A program made the translations under genes and the position numbers. From Pipra filicauda (lineage: Eukaryota; Chordata; Aves; Passeriformes; Pipridae), in the NCBI RefSeq assembly GCF_003945595.2, contig NW_024104317.1, positions 992,001-1,056,000 on the forward strand: 64,000 bases of DNA. The letters are read 5' to 3'. This document shows positions 13,498 through 26,135 of the stretch, in pieces. Each line of letters begins with the position of its first letter. Within the stretch, counting starts at the first letter, position 1. A model generated the notes under the pieces. The model saw only the letters and a list, made by a program, of their open reading frames with translations, was not told the DNA's origin and did no database searches.

Positions 13498-16400
13498 GCT
13501 GGAAAAACAAGAGAATAACATGAAACCGAGCTTGTTCCTGCTAGAATTCCTGGTGAGTTGATACTAGTGGAAAAGTGAAAACATGCTTCATAAAATGGTA
13601 AAAATGTCTGCTATTTCTAGAGATTTTTCTCCCCACACTGCCTACTTCAGCCTTCTCTCCCAGGCCAGACTAACAGATGGCTTCTGGCTGATTGTACCCA
13701 CAGAGATACTGAAACCGATGAACCAAAGAAAAGCCAGTGGGAAGTAATTCTGGGACTCTGTGGTCTATTTCTGCTACACAAAAGCCTATTGCTCCAGCTC
13801 CGTCCTTAACACAAACACAGCATGTCCCATCCCTGCATCCAGCAGCTGCCACGTGCTCTCCCACACAGAGGATGATGGCTTGTGCCCGGCGGGCACTGGG
13901 GGGACAGGCTCCTAGCTGGGACAGGCTCAATAAGGCTCTTGTCTTATTCAGGCTTGTGGTCTATTGCATCCTGGAGCTCTGGAGCCCTCTGCTCATCCTG
14001 ACACAAACCTGGGAATGAAAAAGATGACAACACACAGGAAATTTTTCTGTGTGAGCAGAAAGGATGTGGGGATTATACTGTGCTCTTCCAGCTCAGAGAC
14101 AGCTGCTAGAAAGGAAAGGATGGAAACTGTTTAAGAACAGTTCTTTACTGAGGCCCCAAATAACAATAAACTCAACAGTAAAGTCAAAAGCTGGGTGTTT
14201 AATGGGAAGATGACACTGAAAAAAGTAAATAGGAAAGCTGTTGAATAATATGTTCGGTGATTTCTTTTCTTCAGGTATGTGAACAGCTTTTGATTTATTT
14301 TCATTTACCTATTTGAAATATTTCTGTAGTCTGATTGAGCCTTTGTTTGGAAACAGTTTTTCAAGCTCAATGCAAACATTAGATATTCAAAATTGGAGTA
14401 GCTTGGTTATGTTGGATTGGGCATATAAATCAGGTGTCATGATTTCTTTGGCCAAATGAATGCAAATCTTGGAAACACTTCAAATTATCTTTTGTATAGG
14501 TTTCAAACTCACTTTAGGTAAACATTTGCTAATGACTTCAAACTGACCATGCCAGTAAGCTCATTTGCTAAAAATGCAACAGAAAACAAATACAAAAGGA
14601 TTGCAGGTGCTGCAGTCAGGTAAAATGCAGACCCAAGGAGGCTACGACAACAAGGAGAGTTCTGTCTGGCAATACAAAAGTTCAGAGTGTCCTTTCAACA
14701 GCACTCCTCATTTCCTTAGCCTACCATTGCTACAACGTGCTGAAATCTGCAGCACGACTGTGAGTCACATGGCTTTGAGCACTGTGCAACTCTATCATCA
14801 CAGGCTGTTATCACTTTGGATGTATCAAGTAGCACTGGAAATGCACAGGGCCTGAGACAGGAAGGTAGTCCTGCATCACTGTGCTCATGAACTCATCTGT
14901 TCTTTCTAACAAATTAATCCAAAGTATTAGGGGTCACATGGGACACATGCGTGTCTGGGAAGCACCAACTCCAGTCCTGCAGCTGTGCCTGGATGTCACC
15001 GTGCAGGCTGCAGCTCTTCCACATCACCCAGAAATATTGCTGACTGTAGCTACAGGCACCTTGCCTGCCTTTCATTTCAGTGCATAGCACCCACCTCATT
15101 AATGCTCCACATCACTGCACCCCTCAGTCCTATGGCTGAACAGGACCCACACCAGAAATGAGCCAAGGGTTGCAGAGACAGTCATAGACTGAATGAACAT
15201 TTTACATTTTCAGCCTAAAAGTTCATTTGTGCCAAAGTTCTCTTGAGGTTCTTTTCCATAAGCACTGTTTTCTCCCCATTTCCTGGCTTCAAGGGAAGGT
15301 GGAGAAGCTCATGCAAACACAAAATCACAGGATCCACTACTCTCATACAGTGCTGCAGCTCTTTCCATAAACACCAGAAAACCCATGGACAAGCTATAGA
15401 AACTTTCCAGTGTCAGAAAATAAAGGGGCAAAGCCTCAAGAGCAAAGAAAATTCACAAAATCTTCAAAGGAAAAAAGCCTGTCCTCCTCAGAGCCTCCAT
15501 CCTATACTGCCCATGCCCTCCACAATCCCTCAGTCCTTGATCCAGTTGCTGAGCACAGCACTGCCAGGGAGGACAGTCCTGCATAACACAGGGGCTGTAG
15601 TCTGATCACAGGTTGTCATCCCTTATGCAGGAAGGTGATGCTCAGAGTCTAGATGGCTCGGTTCATACGGCCCCTGGCTGGCTCTTAGTCACACACAGGG
15701 CCAAACACACCAGGGAGAGGAGCAGTAGGTGTGGCAAAGGCCACATTTGCAGTAAAATCTTCCAAGAGCACATTTTATCTCTCAGTCATAACATCAAGCT
15801 CCTTTCCTTAGACATCTACTTTTTTTTTCCCAGTCTATCTGTAAAAACATGAAGTCTTTTTTTTTGTGTGGAAAAGAAAGCACACAGAGTCTGATATTTA
15901 AAGTGTAAGACATGTTGGTTTAATCCTGTCAGGATTTTAATGTAGATTATATAGGGACAGGCAATGACCAGAGGGAGGGAGAGAGGTGTAAATAATCTAG
16001 AGGAGTGTGGACTTGTTGGCAGGGTGGATTTATGTCCTGTGTTAATAAAGTGTCCTTTCATCTCTGGAACCTGGGCTCAGAAGCCAGTCTAGACAGGAAT
16101 TAATGGGGCTCCTTCTCCACTTACAGATCTCAAGGTTTCCCAACACTGAGAGCTCAATCAACCATGGATTCTGTTTTTTGCAGTGAGCTTTTAAACACGA
16201 GCTCTGATCATTCACCGAAGAGGGTCTGCTGCTAGGCCAGGAGACAAATTAAATTCACTTACTACAGCGTTTTTTATGTGTTTGCCACACTGAGATGAAG
16301 CCAAGCAATTGTGAGCCTGTTGTAAAGAGATGGACTAGAGCATGCCAAGAAAATACTAGTGTGCGTTGGTGTGGACCAGAACTTAGCTCTGCCTGGAAAC

Positions 16401-19400
16401 CACACCTAGGAACATGAGTTACTCAAGGCAATACAGCACTAGGGCCTGCAGATGCTGCGTTGTGTGAAGCCTCCAGTGGTGCAAGAAAATTGCTGACTTC
16501 TTTTCTGCTTGCAGAGAAGCTTCCCTTCTGTTTATTTGTTCCCCTTAGGGGTCTAAAAGTGTAGGTGGGGATGGAGCATTCAAAAGCATTTCTCGGTAAA
16601 GAATCTGGAATTTCACTGGACTGTGCAGTCAAGAGAAGCAAGGAAAGCTATGAGCAAAAATGTACAGGCCCAGTGTGATTTAAAGTATTTAAAGCAAAAT
16701 TCTTTGGAGAAAGGTTTGTTAAGGATTATGATTTCTTGAACTCTTCAATTTCTTTTCCTGGGAAAAGGGTACATCCTAAACTCTCCTCTCCAGCTCTTTA
16801 CAAGGACTCCCAGATGCAGAGACATTCAGCTCCTACTTTTACATTTGTTTGATTTTCAACAACAGGAGACAGGGAGCAGCAGCATGCACTGCCAGCTATT
16901 AAGGAGCCCTTTTATTATGCAAAATTTGCATCTTGTCTAAGTATAAGGCCTTAAATGAGTAAAGACAGAGCCAGTTAAAGAAAAGGACTAGAAGAAAGAA
17001 CAAAGTGGTCTCCAAAGGCACAGCAAGAGATAAGAGCCCACTGTACGCAGTGATGGACTTTGTGACAGGTTCTCTTACCACGGTATTTCTTCTACAGATA
17101 TTTGGACAGTACATTTGGAAGTGGTCAAAGAACTTCCTTCTGGGATCTCAATAGCTGCCAACTAGGCAGAAGGACTGTGCAATTTGTAAACTCTTAAATT
17201 AAGATATACAAAAGTCACAGGCAATATATAAGCAGTCCTCTGCATGATACTTTATTGTGTTTATAAAGCTTAGCACTCAGATGGAAAAAACATTGATGTC
17301 TCTTAGTGATAGTTGCCCTGGGCTACCTGCACCATGCCCAGGGCAGCAGGAACCCTCTCCTTCCTTCTTCTCTCTTCTGCAGGGTCAGTTTATTATCAAA
17401 GCTCACAGCACTGCTCCATGATGATCCTGTGCCTATGGAAGAAAGGGTGGTGGAAGCTTTGTATTTGAGGGATGATGGCTACAGGACCATGGGTGATATG
17501 CTCACCTCCATTCATTAGATAGCAATTACCCTCTTTGCCCCAGCCTGGGAATCTCCTGGGGCTGCCTTGCAAAGCAGGAGCCACTACCAGAGAACATGAT
17601 TTAAATGAGCTCCAGGCCAAACTGCAAGATAATTCCTGGCCTGGTGAAAGGCAAGGTTTCCTCTCTGTGCAAGAACTAGCAGTGAGACCTTGGGAGAGGA
17701 AGCATCCAGGCTCAGCTAGGCTCCTTTAAGGATTATACATTTTTTGCCACCTGCTGAGCTGTGCTATGCCGGGTGGGACTCCTCAGCTACAGAAAGGAGC
17801 GTTACAGGCGTTAGAAGTAAGGAAGGGTGTGGAAAAAGATCAAGGGTTTCTTTGTCACGCAGGGTTTTGAGCATTAGTAGAATTCATTAGTGGAGTCTGA
17901 TAATAAGGAGCAGTAACAAAGTGCATTAGGCCACCTCTGTGCCTCCAGAGCTGTGCAAAGCCAGCCTGCGGCAGGGCACAGCTTCAGGCTCTCTTAGCTC
18001 ATCTCTCAGTCTGCAGCCAGAGCACAGCAGCAGCAGGGGAGATCCAAACCAGATGCAGCCTCTCAGCCTTAAGCAGAGCTAATGTCAACCACTACAGCCC
18101 TGTTCTCCCAGCTGTGTTCCCCAAAGACATTCTCCTGGGTCAGCCATGCCTAAGCTGTAGCACGAAGCAGTGCAGGCAGTAATGCATGTGCAGGGTGAAC
18201 TTTACCTCTCACTGCTTCAGTCCCAAACTTTGTCGTCTCCATGGAGGCAGGCTGTGCTTCCTCCTGACAGATCCCACTGCACAGACAATTTATAAGATGG
18301 TACAGGCTCTTCTGAGATTGTGTCATGGATGTCGTTGGGTATTTTGGGCTCTGTGCTGGCCAGCTTTTGGTTCCCAGCTTCAGTCATGCCCAGGGCTAGG
18401 TGCTGCAGTGTGGCAAGAGCAGAGCAAAGGTGACAACAGAGCTCTGTGGAACAGAGGAGAAATCCACCATTATACACCCCTCCTAAGAGCTTATCCCCTC
18501 TCTGCTCACATGGCAATTTAAAACTTTCTACTCCCTGTTAGATAAGAAAGATACAGAGGAGTGGATGGCGGGTGGATGGAATTTCATGCATTGGCACAGC
18601 TGTGCCCAGCACCCTGTGGGTGGCACAACTGACCATCTGTGTGCAGCTGATGAGGGTCTTGCAGTTACCCCCACACCACCTCACTACTCTGCAGCCCTTT
18701 CCATCCTTTCTGGATTCAATGCTGTCTTGGGGATGTGTCAATAAAGGACCAGCCTGCAAGGTCTGTATTTGCAACTCTTTTGGCACCTGCATTTGTTCTA
18801 TGCTGGGTAAGTGAAGCTGTCAGGGACAACACCTAAGGCACTTTTTCCCAGCACCACCTCTGCAGTTGTTGAGCCGGGTGGCTACCACTGGCACGTGCAC
18901 ACAAGGCAACAGTTCCCTTGTCATTGCCAATGACAAGGAGCTGTCACCTGGTAGTCCAGCACCACTGACACCTGTCCCCATCCACCCCCACTGCCTGCAG
19001 CTCTGACACAGGCACAGGACTGAGGGGCTGTGCTCTGGGGATGAGCCCTGTGCTGACTGGGGACAGGAGGGGCTGGGCTGGCCTTTCTAAGGAGAAGTTT
19101 GGGCTTATGGCCCCCCCAGACCACATGAGCAATTTGCACAACTGAGAAAGATGCTGCCCATTGTGAACCAAAAGGGAGTGGCCTGAGCTCTTCCTCCCAC
19201 CAGCACTGTCCCCTCCAGTGTTTTGCAGATGCTAATGGGCTGTGGGGGGAGGCTGCCTCCAGACTCAGGGATGCCTGCAGGGAATTTTCCTGGCTCCTTC
19301 AGCTCAGCTCTGACAAGCATTTATCAAACAACACTCAGAGCTATGAGTCCACAGTGCCTGTAGGTGTTTGGACTCCAGCTCCTGTGTTGGACCCAGCACT

Positions 19401-20089
19401 CCTGGGCTCTTGATGTAGTTGTAGGGAGGACAAGGGAAGATATGGATTGAGGAGATGTAAAGACATCTAAAAAGCGTAATAAAACTGGAGCTGGATGGGA
19501 TGGATCCTACACCATGATAAGACAAACATGATCTGTGCCCTGGGAGCAAAACTAGCCTAGCAGGGGTGGCTGCTCTTCTCTAGGTTGGTCAGAGTCAGAA
19601 GTGAGACGAGCTGCAAAAGCCGTGATGCTCCATAAACCCTGTACACTCACAGCCCTCTACCCTATCAAGGTAAAGGGACCCAGGGGCAGAGGAATTCCAA
19701 GCCCACTTTCTTTAGAATCCCTTAACTTGGCACTTCAATCCCACTGCTGACTGCCCACTTGCCTTTGATGACAGTCAACACTGACTATCACTTTCAATCA
19801 AATGAAAGGTGTCAGAGTCTGCCAGGGAGGGGTGTGTGCTCTCTGGGAGTGTCCTTCAGGCTCCACAGAGTGCCATTCCAGTGCTAGTGTGCTGCCTTGA
19901 GCACAGCATAATGACAGGGGAGAATCGCAGCTCCGGGGAAGGGGATTTGGGTTATCTGTGGAGGGGGAGACACGATTAATATCAGTGTTGGAAAAAGGAG
20001 GGGGGAGCCATGGATCCACAGTGTGTAGGCAGCAGTGGAGTCTCCTCAGATGGACCCGCATTCAGCCAGCTCCTTTGGTCCCAAAGGAA
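13498..20089. other. Non-coding stretch, no recognisable gene
   Basis: No coding exon, RNA gene or transposon is recognisable. Open frames are below 125 codons and lack domain-like composition. An AT-rich conserved-looking tract at about 14150-14560 could hold regulatory sequence, but I see no specific signal. Confidence 0.55.
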
Positions 20090-20401
20090 CAACTATTTTG
20101 GGAGCTCGAACCAAAGGGAGTTAAAAATTGTCATTAATCACTGACCCCTGTGATGCCGAAAGTGCTTCCTAAGGGAGGAGGTGTGTGCTTGAAACAAAAG
20201 CCTACAATTCCATTCCAACAGTGATTAAATTGACAGAAGTTGTGCCCTGTAATGCAGCATTATGGAAATCAAGGCAAACAAGATTAACCCACATTGACAA
20301 GGCATTTATCCACGGCTAAGAAGAGACCCATGCCACAGCACCTCTGTCCCGCAAGTTTACACCAGCCCACAAGAGTCTAATCCCTCATGGCCTGTCAAGC
20401 T

Positions 20402-20434
20402 ATTAGGCAAATCTCTGGCTCTCATTTGCCTAAT
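20402..20434. repeat. Perfect inverted repeat, 11-bp arms
   Basis: The left arm attaggcaaat (20402-20412) and right arm atttgcctaat (20424-20434) are exact reverse complements, separated by 11 nt. An alternative longer pairing uses gctatt (20399-20404) with aatagc (20437-20442), giving a 14-bp stem with a 5-nt bulge. The arm centres are 22 bp apart, about two helical turns, which would also suit a paired protein-binding site. Confidence 0.85.
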
Positions 20435-20472
20435 CCAATAGCCCCCAGCTTCATAAGAAAGACCTCCTAGTG

Positions 20473-20499
20473 GGCCTTAACAACCATGTTTGTTAGGCC
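20473..20499. repeat. Imperfect inverted repeat
   Basis: ggccttaacaa (20473-20483) pairs with ttgttaggcc (20490-20499) apart from one unpaired A, with a 6-nt spacer. It lies about 40 bp from the perfect inverted repeat and abuts a TATA-like sequence. Confidence 0.7.
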
Positions 20500-20540
20500 T
20501 TATATAAGTAAACAAAGCTCTTAAAGCCCAGCAGCTTCCT

Positions 20541-23374
20541 CTTCCATATGAGATCTCAACACCCTCTTAACCTGGAGATAAAACCAACCACACTCAGAAA
20601 AGGAGGATGTGTTTATAACAGGTCGAGTTCTGCCCCCACAATAAGCATCTGAAGGATTTTGTCATCACTAGCTCACATTTAACACTCATGGCAGAGTTGC
20701 CAGGTACCTGATTTCATCCCAGAGCCTTCATATCATCATGGATTTATTGCATAGCTGATGAAGTCACAGTGCTCATTCCCTGTTCTGCCAGCTTCAGTGG
20801 AGGAATAAGCAGTGTTAAAGCATCCTTCGAAGATCAAGATGTTTTGTGTCCTTGTGCGAGCATCACCAGGAGACCAAACACTTTCACAGGCTTGTACACC
20901 TGAATCTACAAATGCTTTCTTGGAAGCCCTCTAAATATTTTCTGAATCCTGTCGCTGGCAGTGATACCTCTGACATTAAACAGAGTAGATGCATTCCCTA
21001 GTCCTTGAATTTTAGGACACCACCACCTCTGCTCTAGGGATATATGCCTCCCTAGTCCTTTGACCAAGGATCCAAACTGTCTCAAGGCTCTCTGGATCTC
21101 CCGGGGCTGAGAGCTGCTCTTATCTCTGACACATCATTAACAATGTCCTTGACAATATGGTTTGCTCCACAGACAGGCGAATCTTTAGGGAGAGTTCAGG
21201 CAGATGAATAGGCTTGGCTGCCTACCAGTTTTAGCTAGGTCTCTGGGCATTTGGAAACTAAGATGAAAATATCACACAGAAAAACGTTTCCCAAGGGGCC
21301 TTCCCCTACAGCTCAAGTGAGCCTGGGGTCAGGAAGCCATAATCACATTTTCTCCCACTTTTTCCACAAACTGCATTTGAAAAGGCAGAGCTCAGAGGGT
21401 AGATTTTTAAGGAGAAACACACGGCCAACAACACTGAGAGGTCCAGTGAACAGGAATGCTAGGACAACCACCTCTATTAAAGACAACCTATGGACTGTTA
21501 CTGACAGTTTGCCACTGCCTGCTCTGACCCTCAGCAATTTGAAGATGAGCAAGTTGTAGAAGTAGCAGAAGAGCTCTGTGGCCACAGACAACACCTGAAG
21601 GAAAACGCAGGATGAGCCTTTGCCATGCTGTCAGTACTATCCCTCTCCACAAAACCATCGTGGTACTGTAGAGGAACAGAGGATCTGCACATAATTCCAG
21701 AGCTGTGCATGGGCTGGCAGATCCACAGGACCACAGAGTACTAGTAGTCAAAGCCTGGCTGCCCTGGGATGATGGATGTTGGGTGGCTGGGTTCTTACTG
21801 CTGTAGCTCATCTTTTACAAATAGCATCTCTCTAGGCACTCACACAACTCTGGGCAACACATGGAGAGTGAAAAAGCACTTCACTCTTCTACCATATGCA
21901 TGGTAATTTCAAGGGAAAGGGCAAGTAAGCATTTTAACTTTTAACCATAAAAAGGCTCCAAGACGCTTTGCGGTCCTCCAGCCTTTGCCCCTGCCCAGTC
22001 TCCAAGGATGTAGGTATGAAACATTATGTGTTTTCAGCAGCCTGGAGTGGAGTTCCCTCAGAGACTGGTGGTGAGCAGGGACCCGATCCGGAACTGTAAA
22101 TCCTTCACATCCACCAGTTGAGCAGCTGTTCAGGTTAGGTCTCATTTACATGCAAAGCAGTTCAGCCATCAGCAAGGATCTCTAATGATGTAAATCAGTC
22201 GTGTGTCATCCTAGCAATGAAAGTCAAGGGAGCCCTTATTTGCTTGAATCTAGCACATTTCAGCAAAAGTGCCATTTAGTAAAAAAAAGGAGATTTTTAC
22301 TGTGGAGTATGTCCCACAACCCTCAGTCACTTTCCAGCTGAGATCACAGCTAAATCGCTTATCTTTACATTTTCATACAAATCTGATTATCCTTGAACAG
22401 CTAATTGTTTCATAAGTGCCACTTGGAAGCTATCCATTTCCAGCAGAAATAAAGAAATTACACTATAAAACTGTCTACCTTTGCCATGAGTCACTTTAGC
22501 ACATAGGATGAATATTTGGCACTCTTCACTTTTTCAGATTAACTCACATATTTATTTTGGAAGAAAAAAAATGGACTGCTTAAATTCCTTTCCATCAGAA
22601 TTCCTCATATTTGCTTAGCTTATTGAAACTTTTTTAAAAGACCTTACAGTATGTGGGTTATATAGTGACTGCTGATGGAGAAGACATTCACATCTCCTTT
22701 CATGTAAAAAAAAAAAGCAGAAAAATTCTATGAGAGCATTTGATACTTTGTTGAGAGAGTCAGTAAACCCTACAGCTTATGTCACCTGCCATGAAGAAAG
22801 GTTTCATCTCTTTGGCTGAGGGCATGGAAACATGCAGCAAAGACGTAAATTCAATGTCTCCTGGATGGAGCATGTGTCTCTCTTCCAAAGGGAAATTCTA
22901 ACATGTTGCAATTAAATTTCTTAATGATCCATTCTGAGCTAGGCTGGGAAAACACCCGAGAAAGAAAAAAGGTTCTGGTCTTTGGAAAGCAAGTCAGGGA
23001 TTTCCCTCATCTGTTCTCTCAGTCTGATGAGAAATAGTTATAAACCTTTGCAAAAGAATGTCATTTAGACTGAGGAAAAAAATTCTACGTGTTGTCCCAT
23101 GTCACCACATAGCTAAAGTTTAAAAGAACAACCAAGTTTAGCTCAGCTTCAGTTAATTACACAGTTTATAAACATCTTTGGATGTTCTTCTAGATGGGCC
23201 TGATCTAAATGTCATATCCAGGAGCTGAAACCAAGAGTTCTGCTTCAGTTTTGTGTTTCGCCAATGAAAATCATGCAGGGCAGAGGAACTACAGGAAAAA
23301 GAAATGACAAAAGTCATGAGCATCTGCAAAGTACCACTGGAAATCCAGGACAAGGGATGTGCCTCTTTCCTTCA
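20541..23374. other. Non-coding stretch, no recognisable feature
   Basis: No gene, RNA or transposon is supported. The part at about 22200-22600 is AT-rich and free of simple repeats and could be a conserved non-coding block, but nothing specific can be pointed to. Confidence 0.5.
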
Positions 23375-23432
23375 TGCTATGTATTCTTGGTCAAGTCACT
23401 TATCCCAATCTGCAAAATGTGACATTAATTAA
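23375..23432 (+). mobile_element. MIR-like SINE relic, + strand
   Basis: The segment 'cttggtcaagtcacttat' followed by 'ctgcaaaatg' matches the order and spacing of the MIR core (…CTTGGGCAAGTCACTTAA…CATCTGTAAAATG…). It is a heavily decayed, truncated fragment of an ancient amniote SINE. Confidence 0.5.
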
Positions 23433-23960
23433 CAAATGGCCAGGGAAGAAATTGTAGAGCAATATGAACAAGTGGTATAACATTATGAGTAAGGTTTGTA
23501 TCAAAGCCTAATATTTTTGTAAATTTAGGTGAAATGGATCTATACAGTGACCTAACTAAGGACTTGAAAGCTGGGGAAATCAGAGGTACTTCATACAGGC
23601 AGGATCCTTCTGTGCTAGAAGACTCTGCCTCTGCAAGGAGCTACGTGCTCTCCATTCCTATCAACTGCAGTGAGGCCGTGGGTGCTCCTCCCTCCCTAGA
23701 TCGAAGCCTAAAATTATCAATTAGGAAAACAAATGTGGGTATTAGACATCTTTTTGTGAGTGTCAGTTCAGCAATCACTTTATTACAAGTAATTTTAGTA
23801 TTGAATGTAGTGCAATTTCGGTAATTTAGCAAAGTACAATGATGGATTAAAGTGCTTGGTGATAGATGCTTATTTCACCTTCTGAAACACAATTATTATG
23901 CACTTTACTCAATAATAGTATCTTGTTCCAACTAAAATACACATTGTGTAATTCTTTAAG
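23433..23960. other. Non-coding stretch, nothing recognised
   Basis: A 96-codon + strand frame at 23534-23824 has no domain-like features or supporting splice context, and I read it as chance. No repeat is recognised. Confidence 0.5.
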
Positions 23961-24160
23961 CCATAGAATCATAGCAATTAGAGAGGGAAATGGCTGATTA
24001 GGTCACTTATTCCAGCCTGTTGCCAGCCCGTGATTGCTCCCTGCCCTGTATCAGCTAGAGTTTTCCCCAAACTCCTTTCTTTTACATGCTTTAGTGATAT
24101 CCATTAAAAAAAAAAAAGAGGCTTCAACCACAGTTGAAAGATTCAGCCTTTTACCGAAGA
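23961..24160 (-). mobile_element. Ancient CR1-like LINE 3' fragment, inverted
   Basis: The segment starts with 'catagaatcatag', the reverse complement of the CR1 terminal octamer region. It continues with an eroded copy of the old reptile/avian CR1 3' UTR type: 'gagagggaaatgg', 'ttaggtcac', 'tgattgctccct', and 'ggcttcaaccac' after an A12 interruption at about 24106. Divergence is clearly greater than for the CR1 copies at 34.8 and 62.3 kb, so it is an older insertion. The right edge is approximate. Confidence 0.6.
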
Positions 24161-26034
24161 AAAGCCTGTGTATTTGCAGTGGGAAGAGTTTGAGGGGTTT
24201 TCACCTCCTCCTTACAGCAGATGGCTGAAATACCAGAATGCTCTTCAGTGGTCCTTCTTCATGGAAGCAGCTTTGCTGAAAAAATTTCCCAGTTTCCCTT
24301 CTAAACTAAATGTATAAGTCCTGCTTTTTAGTCTGGAATTCCTCTAACTACTTTTTGCCTAATGACAGCTTAATATTTAGCATTTGCTAAAACATAAACA
24401 GAAATAAAAATGAGACTGAGTGAAATTTAACTCAAGAAAAGCCACCGTTCCTGACCTGTACTGGCAGAGGGATAGTTGGGATGTGGTTTCTACTGCTCTT
24501 TTTAGGGAGCTCAGCTGTACAAGCCATCTCACTGCTATGAAGACCAGGGCTCTCTCTGCTGCCATATGCTGGATGCCCCTTACCACATCCCAGTCAGGGG
24601 AACCGAGCAGACACCAAGAGCCTAGCATTTTATTACATGTACAGACACACCTGCCTGCAAGTCCTGCGGAAACAGCACTTCTGGTGCTGGCCTTGTGCCT
24701 TCTCTATGTTTATCCTTGGGTAGTATCCTTGAGAGCAGGTGCAACCTATGGAAACAGCACATTTTAAATAAGTAAAAGAGAACGTCTTGAGAAAGGAAGC
24801 TTTCAATATGAACTCGTGCGAACAGCCAGGGAGAAAAACCCGTGCTGTGAAGCTGAGCTCTTCCAAACATTGAAGAGACAGACCAGTGGGGATCTGCCTG
24901 TGCAGATGACACCCCAACAGTGTGGCCATCTCTGTAAAGTGTTGCCCAGCTGTGGATTGCCCAGGCTTGGCAGGGCCAATAGTGTCCTCAGGGTTTGCCA
25001 TGCAGCCAGCTGGGGCAGAGGGCATGATGTTCAGACACAGGATATGACAATCTCTCCCATCATGGATAAGCTCAACTAGTGATTAAAAAAGAAAGAAATG
25101 AGTGATTCTTCTGGACAACTCAACCAAGCAAGCAGAGCCAGAACATCTATCATCCATCCACAAGCCCAGTCCTCACTCCATTATCCAGCTTAGGAGGTGG
25201 CTTACTCTACATGTTACTGGAGTAAACAGACATTTCCCAGGGTAAAACACTCTTCTGTGCAAGCAGGTATTGAGCTCAGCCCCATGATGACCTTTCCCCC
25301 TATATCTTACTAGCTCCCTGAGCCTTCCTGCCTGGTGATCCTCCACTAAGGTTATCCTACAACTGAGCTGCACACAGGAACAGGAGTACAAAGATGCATA
25401 GGTACAACTGACCCAAAATTAAATACCAAACTACTATTAAACTTCAGAGGTTCTGAGGCTTCAGCCACAGAGTGAATGCCTGTGAATCTGGAGACTGGGG
25501 AAGAAAAATTCCCTGGTGCAACTGTCGGGTGCCATTCAGCTCCAGCCATGAAATCACAACATTTACTTTGTAGGGCTGTGCCTGTGTCTTGTCAGAGGCA
25601 CAGCCTCTCACAGCACTGGAACAGGCTCTGTTCCCAGCTCTACCACAGACTTCCCGCATCTGTCTGGAAAAAAATCACTGAGAAGCACATCTGAAAAAAT
25701 GTTACACGCTCAGATCCAGACATTTGATCTAACACCTGGCCTAGCTCTCAGCAGCACTGGACACTGCAAACACTGTTGGCTTCGACTGGGGCACTTGTAA
25801 AATCCAGACCTGATGGGCAGTGGGGATGGAGGGAACATCTGCTTCTTCACTGCACTACACAAACTTCACACTAAGGTACCTTTTCAACAGAGCTGTGTAC
25901 AAGTCAAACCAGTTAAACCAGTGAACAGTTGGTCTTTGTTCTGCATACATGCCAGAACATTAAAAACTCTCACAGTTTGGCACCAGAAAGACAGAGACCC
26001 AAAGCTAGTGACTGTGTTTGGAAACAGGAGACAT
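24161..26034. other. Non-coding stretch, no recognisable feature
   Basis: No gene or repeat is supported. Open frames reach 130 codons but overlap each other on opposite strands and show no conserved motif. Confidence 0.5.
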
Positions 26035-26135
26035 AAACTCTTTTAGTTCTGTTTTCCCACGTGTAAACAGAGGATGCCAATTTCTGCCCGGTACTTAGGA
26101 CTCCCAGGCATTTGGAAAGCACTGAGGGCATCCCA
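26035..26135 (+). mobile_element. MIR-like SINE relic, + strand
   Basis: 'ttagttctgttttcccacgt' followed by 'gtaaacagaggatgcc', then 'ggtacttagga' and 'ggaaagcactgagg', follow the order of the MIR 3' half (CTCAGTTTTCCCATCTGTAAAATGGGGAT … AAAGCACTGAG). The copy is ancient and decayed, with approximate edges. Confidence 0.42.

Larger units (their letters stand above)
20090..20540. promoter_or_regulatory. Candidate conserved non-coding element with two inverted repeats
   Basis: The block is repeat-free and has no open frame. It contains a perfect inverted repeat (20402-20412 with 20424-20434), a second imperfect inverted repeat (20473-20483 with 20490-20499) and, directly after it, a TATA-like 'ttatataag' at 20500-20508 followed by a forkhead-like 'gtaaacaaag'. 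This suggests a regulatory element or weak promoter. No downstream exon was identified, so a promoter role is inference. Confidence 0.3.
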
